NCBI GenBank assembly: GCA_017303355.1 | Contig: JAFLCU010000008.1 | Span: 103,042 to 167,041, forward strand | Direction of reading: 5' to 3' | From: Caulobacterales bacterium | GTDB lineage: Bacteria > Pseudomonadota > Alphaproteobacteria > Caulobacterales > Aquidulcibacteraceae | Length of the DNA: 64,000 nt | Shown: positions 61,312-64,000 of the stretch, piece by piece | Layout of the letters: each line of letters opens with the position of its first letter | How positions within the stretch are numbered: the stretch's first letter is position 1 | Notes under the pieces: generated by a model | The model's input: the letters and a program-made list of their open reading frames with translations, nothing else | Database searches by the model: none | What the model was told of the DNA's origin: nothing | Program-made: the position numbers and the translations under genes

Positions 61312-62031
61312 TCACGCCGTGGCCGGCGCACGGGCGACAAATTTCGCCGCCGCCGGGTGTTTTATCATGTCGAGCAAATCCCAGATCACGGCCTGATTGC
61401 TCGTAATAACCGGCTTGCCGAGCTTGCGCTGCAGCGTCTCCGTCGCCTCCATCGCGCGCACATTCGCGCAGGCGAGGAAGATACCGTCGGCATCGGGATG
61501 ATCGACGTCGAGCGCGATCGCCACGATCTCTTCGGGCATCATCTTGGCCGCCACCCGCGCGTCCGTGAAATTGAGGCCCTTGGACACGACGACATCAAAA
61601 CCCGAGGCGCGCAGAAAGTTCGCCTCATCGGCGCCGAACTCGGCTGTGAACGGGCACACATGCACGATACGCTTCAGACCGGCCGCGCGCAGCGCGCGAA
61701 CGACGGAGAGAATCGTGGTCGTCGAGGCGGTGTTCGTCGCCGCTTCGATGTCCTCGCGCAGCTTGTTTGCGCCCTCGATACCATTGGAGAGCGAAGCGCC
61801 GGTGCAATTGAAGGCGATCGCGTCCATGCGCGCATCCGATAGCAGCGTCGAGAGCTGCACCGCCTCCCGTCCCGCCGCCAGCAACTCCTCCTGGGTGACG
61901 CGGCCCCCGGTCTTGCTCAAGCGCACGCGCGTGATGTGATAGCCGACATCCGCCGGCAGGTAGCGGCGCAGATCGTCCTCGACCAAGGTGTTCAGAGACG
62001 GAATGACGACGCCCACGCGCTTATCGGCCAT
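61312..62031 (-). CDS. Maleate-isomerase / Asp-Glu-racemase-family enzyme
   Basis: ATG 62031 after GGGAG gives 239 residues. The two catalytic cysteines are Cys76 (DAIAFNCTGASLSNG) and Cys188 (DGIFLACANVRAMEA), with GVVIPSLNTLVEDDLRRYLP at the start. This is the maleate cis-trans isomerase/arylmalonate decarboxylase group. In catabolism it would turn maleate or a 2-substituted form to fumarate type. A LeuC/LeuD-like pair follows upstream on the same strand (90 bp apart). Confidence 0.85.
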   Translation of the reverse strand: MADKRVGVVIPSLNTLVEDDLRRYLPADVGYHITRVRLSKTGGRVTQEELLAAGREAVQLSTLLSDARMDAIAFNCTGASLSNGIEGANKLREDIEAATNTASTTTILSVVRALRAAGLKRIVHVCPFTAEFGADEANFLRASGFDVVVSKGLNFTDARVAAKMMPEEIVAIALDVDHPDADGIFLACANVRAMEATETLQRKLGKPVITSNQAVIWDLLDMIKHPAAAKFVARAPATA

Positions 62032-62124
62032 AACGCTTCTCCCTGCCGGGTCCATATTCCGGCTATTGCGACACCTTTAGGCTGCATGCGCGGCGCCGCG
62101 TAAGCAGGAAGCGGCGCGCGGCCA

Positions 62125-62682
62125 TTATTTTTGCGTACGCTCCAACGGGTCAATCGCTTGCTCAGGGCGCCGTTCCAGCCAATCGCGCAACGCCGCCTCC
62201 GCGCCGCCGCTTGAGACGATCTCGCGCAGCACATCGGGAATGATAGGTATGCTGGCGCAAGTGTCCCGCGAAAGGTTCCGAAATACGCCCGCGCCGAAAT
62301 CAACCTCGATGTCGTCCCCGCTTGCCGCGAGCGCGGCCGGCGCGGGGCCACCAACGACCACCGGGATCGCCCGCGCCACGGCGCGGCGCAGCATCCTGTA
62401 CGGCATCGACACGCAGACGACCGAGAGTTCCATCGCCGCCATCGCGAGAAAGCCCTGCACTCTCGGCTTTCCGCACGCAAAGTCCCGCCCAGCCAGCACA
62501 ATGTCGCCAGGGCGCGCGCGCGTTGCGAAACCCGCATCCACGTTCTCGAACAGATGCGGCAAAAGCAAAGCTGGATCGGTGACGCGTTGCGCCGCGAAAC
62601 GCGCTGGAATGATCCCATCATCCAGCGACACCGCATCGCCAAACACATGCGCGCGGCCGCGCCGGATCAACGGTTCACGCAT
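62125..62682 (-). CDS. LeuD-like small subunit of an aconitase-type hydro-lyase
   Basis: ATG 62682 gives 185 residues: GRAHVFGDAVSLDDGIIPAR, LAGRDFACGKPRVQGFLAMA and the swivelling-domain fold. The LeuD motif here reads GRDFACGKPR instead of the usual GxNFGCGSSR, so the substrate is probably not isopropylmalate. Its start overlaps the large-subunit stop by eight bases, so the two are coupled and form the LeuCD-type enzyme. Confidence 0.85.
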   Translation of the reverse strand: MREPLIRRGRAHVFGDAVSLDDGIIPARFAAQRVTDPALLLPHLFENVDAGFATRARPGDIVLAGRDFACGKPRVQGFLAMAAMELSVVCVSMPYRMLRRAVARAIPVVVGGPAPAALAASGDDIEVDFGAGVFRNLSRDTCASIPIIPDVLREIVSSGGAEAALRDWLERRPEQAIDPLERTQK

Positions 62683-63910
62683 CGCCAAGCATCGAACGCG
62701 GATCTGTAATCAAGCCACGGACAGCTGACGCGGCGACCGTAAGCGGGCTCGCCAAATACGCCTCGCCGGCGCCAAGCCGACCCTTGTGGTTTGCGGCGGC
62801 GGTCGAGATCGATACCTCGCCCTCACCCACGGGCGCCATCAAGCCATTCGCGCATGGCCCGCAGCCGGACGGCAGCACGATCGCGCCTGCTTCCATCAGC
62901 ACCTGCGCGACGCCTTCACTGGCCAGACGCTGAGCGGCCGCGACCGAGCCAGGCGTCACGAACAGCCGCACCCCGTCCGCAATGCGTCTGCCGCGCAGAA
63001 TGCGAGCGGCGTCAGCAAAATCCTCAAACATGCCGGAGCCACACGAGCCGATGAAGGCATGCTGCACAGACCGCCCCTCCGCGGACGATAAGGGCGCCGC
63101 CCTCTCCGGGCCGCCGGGCAACGCGACTTGCGGTTCGATATTCGCCAGATCGATCTCAATGCGCGCCTCGTAAACCGCGCCATCATCGCTTTCGACCCAC
63201 GCCGCATGCGGCCGCCCCGGCAGCGGCGCGCTGAACAGCGTCGTGGCGACGCCGATCTCCGTTACGGAATTGATAATCGCCACGCGCTCGGCCACGTCCA
63301 TCATGGCTGCGCCGGCGCCAGCGAATTCTATGGCGCGATAATCGTACTCCACGCCCCACCGCCCGCTCACCAAATCATGCGCAATCAAAAACCCCGCGTC
63401 ACGCGGGTGGCACCCCGCGTGCAATCGCCCGGTCAAATCGATGCGGATGGTCTGTGGCGCCTGCGTCCAAACACTGCCTGTCGCCAACACGCTCGTCACC
63501 TCGGGGCCGACGCCAAGCGCCAGTGCGCCAACCGCGCCGAACGTCGTGCAGTGCATGTCGTAAGCAAATACAAACATGCCAGGCTTCATCAAACCCAGCT
63601 CAATCGGGAAGAGGTGCCCATGCCCGCCGCGGCCAACATCGTAGAAATGGCCGATCCGCCAGCGCTTCGCGACATCGCGGATCGCCGCGCCACGCGCGAT
63701 CGCCAGCGGCGTCGCATACGCCACCTCGTGGTCGGTCACGAACATCACATGTTCCGGGTTTCGGATCGCCTTGTATCCTAACGCGGCGAGCTCCTTGTAT
63801 GCGCCCTCGACAAATCCGTCATGGATCGTCACCAAATCCGGCTTTGGATAGACGACCTCGCCCACGTCCACATGTGCTCGCCCTGCCGCGCGCGCCAAAA
63901 GCTTCTGCAC
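62675..63910 (-). CDS. LeuC-like large subunit of an aconitase-type hydro-lyase
   Basis: GTG 63910 gives 411 residues; ATG 63970 is possible but would overlap the upstream gene. It shows the aconitase pattern: LLARAAGRAHVDVGEVVYPK, VDVGEVVYPKPDLVTIHDGF, and the three iron-sulphur cysteines in FIGSCGSGMFEDF and LPSGCGPCANG. With LeuD it forms a [4Fe-4S] hydro-lyase for a 2-hydroxy diacid (citraconate, maleate or dimethylmalate types are possible). Confidence 0.83.
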   Translation of the reverse strand: MQKLLARAAGRAHVDVGEVVYPKPDLVTIHDGFVEGAYKELAALGYKAIRNPEHVMFVTDHEVAYATPLAIARGAAIRDVAKRWRIGHFYDVGRGGHGHLFPIELGLMKPGMFVFAYDMHCTTFGAVGALALGVGPEVTSVLATGSVWTQAPQTIRIDLTGRLHAGCHPRDAGFLIAHDLVSGRWGVEYDYRAIEFAGAGAAMMDVAERVAIINSVTEIGVATTLFSAPLPGRPHAAWVESDDGAVYEARIEIDLANIEPQVALPGGPERAAPLSSAEGRSVQHAFIGSCGSGMFEDFADAARILRGRRIADGVRLFVTPGSVAAAQRLASEGVAQVLMEAGAIVLPSGCGPCANGLMAPVGEGEVSISTAAANHKGRLGAGEAYLASPLTVAASAVRGLITDPRSMLGDA

Positions 63911-63929
63911 GGCGGTGGCAGGCTTGCGT

Positions 63930-64000
63930 TTAGTCGTCGAATTCAATGTCGACGCATTCCATGATCGCATTGGCGAAATACGAATCCGGGTTCACCGCGG
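63930..64000 (-). CDS. C-terminal end of an upstream gene (cut by window edge)
   Basis: The minus-strand frame entering from the right edge ends at TAA (63930-63932). The last 22 residues are AVNPDSYFANAIMECVDIEF plus two Asp. Only the tail is visible, so no function can be assigned. It ends 19 bp before the LeuC-like start, so it is probably the first part of that operon. Confidence 0.65.
   Translation of the reverse strand, partial: AVNPDSYFANAIMECVDIEFDD

Noticed and set aside
63910..63970. ATG 63970 as the LeuC-like start
   Set aside because: It would overlap the last 40 bases of the upstream gene and adds residues not seen in the family; kept only as an alternative.

Overview
This window reads as a chromosome segment from a GC-rich alphaproteobacterium, most likely in or near the Caulobacterales (Caulobacteraceae/Hyphomonadaceae-like). 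The evidence is the gene set: GapR (DUF2312), an RcdA-type DUF1465 protein, a TrcR-type DUF1013 protein, the rpmE / DUF1465 / DUF1192 / quinone-oxidoreductase neighbourhood, rpsU beside a COQ9-family gene, zinc-free L31 and L36, a TonB-dependent receptor and an S46 peptidase. I see no CRISPR array, prophage, integrase or intact insertion sequence.

Layout. 0-16 kb is mostly housekeeping and envelope: the end of a GPH-family transporter, a WecG-type glycosyltransferase, mnmC, motA, an MFS exporter, a lytic transglycosylase, rpmJ, a TPR lipoprotein with an alpha/beta hydrolase, gapR, a sigma-54 response regulator, an ABC1 kinase and a CPA2 antiporter. 16-27 kb holds core alphaproteobacterial genes: rpmE, rcdA-like, trcR-like, a divergent exported msrA/msrB pair, an LpxR-like deacylase, a diguanylate cyclase, purEK, a COQ9-family gene and rpsU. 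27-44.7 kb is mixed: a MarR-controlled VOC gene, an ABC-2 exporter, an EVE-domain gene, an S46 peptidase, a DUF885 protein, a gene-poor repeat stretch (37.9-38.8 kb), ettA followed by an endonuclease V-like fusion, small lipoproteins and a large TIR-domain protein.

From a tRNA-Ile2(CAU) gene at 44.7 kb to the right edge lies a block that looks like one catabolic island for an aromatic or dicarboxylic substrate. It has a TonB receptor, a secreted feruloyl-esterase-like enzyme, an extradiol dioxygenase, LigJ-like and LigI-like amidohydrolase-superfamily enzymes, an FAH-family hydrolase, an SDR, an aldo/keto reductase, a cupin, a D-2-hydroxyacid dehydrogenase, a maleate-isomerase-like enzyme and a LeuC/LeuD-like hydro-lyase. 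It also has three signal-less proteins of the periplasmic-binding-protein fold and a LysR regulator with two winged-helix domains. The likely logic is outer-membrane uptake, ester hydrolysis, decarboxylation or oxidation, ring cleavage, and hydration/isomerisation to central acids. The substrate cannot be named from sequence alone.

Observations most worth following: (1) rpmJ, rpmE and rpsU, at three separate loci, share one promoter architecture (-35, exactly 16 bp, -10, GC-rich discriminator, pyrimidine-rich start region); (2) rpsU seems to begin with CTG; (3) the signal-less binding-fold proteins and tandem-HTH LysR of the island; (4) the endonuclease V fusion and the TIR protein, both with uncharacterised domains; (5) several palindromic repeat families, one with a perfect 27-bp inverted repeat.
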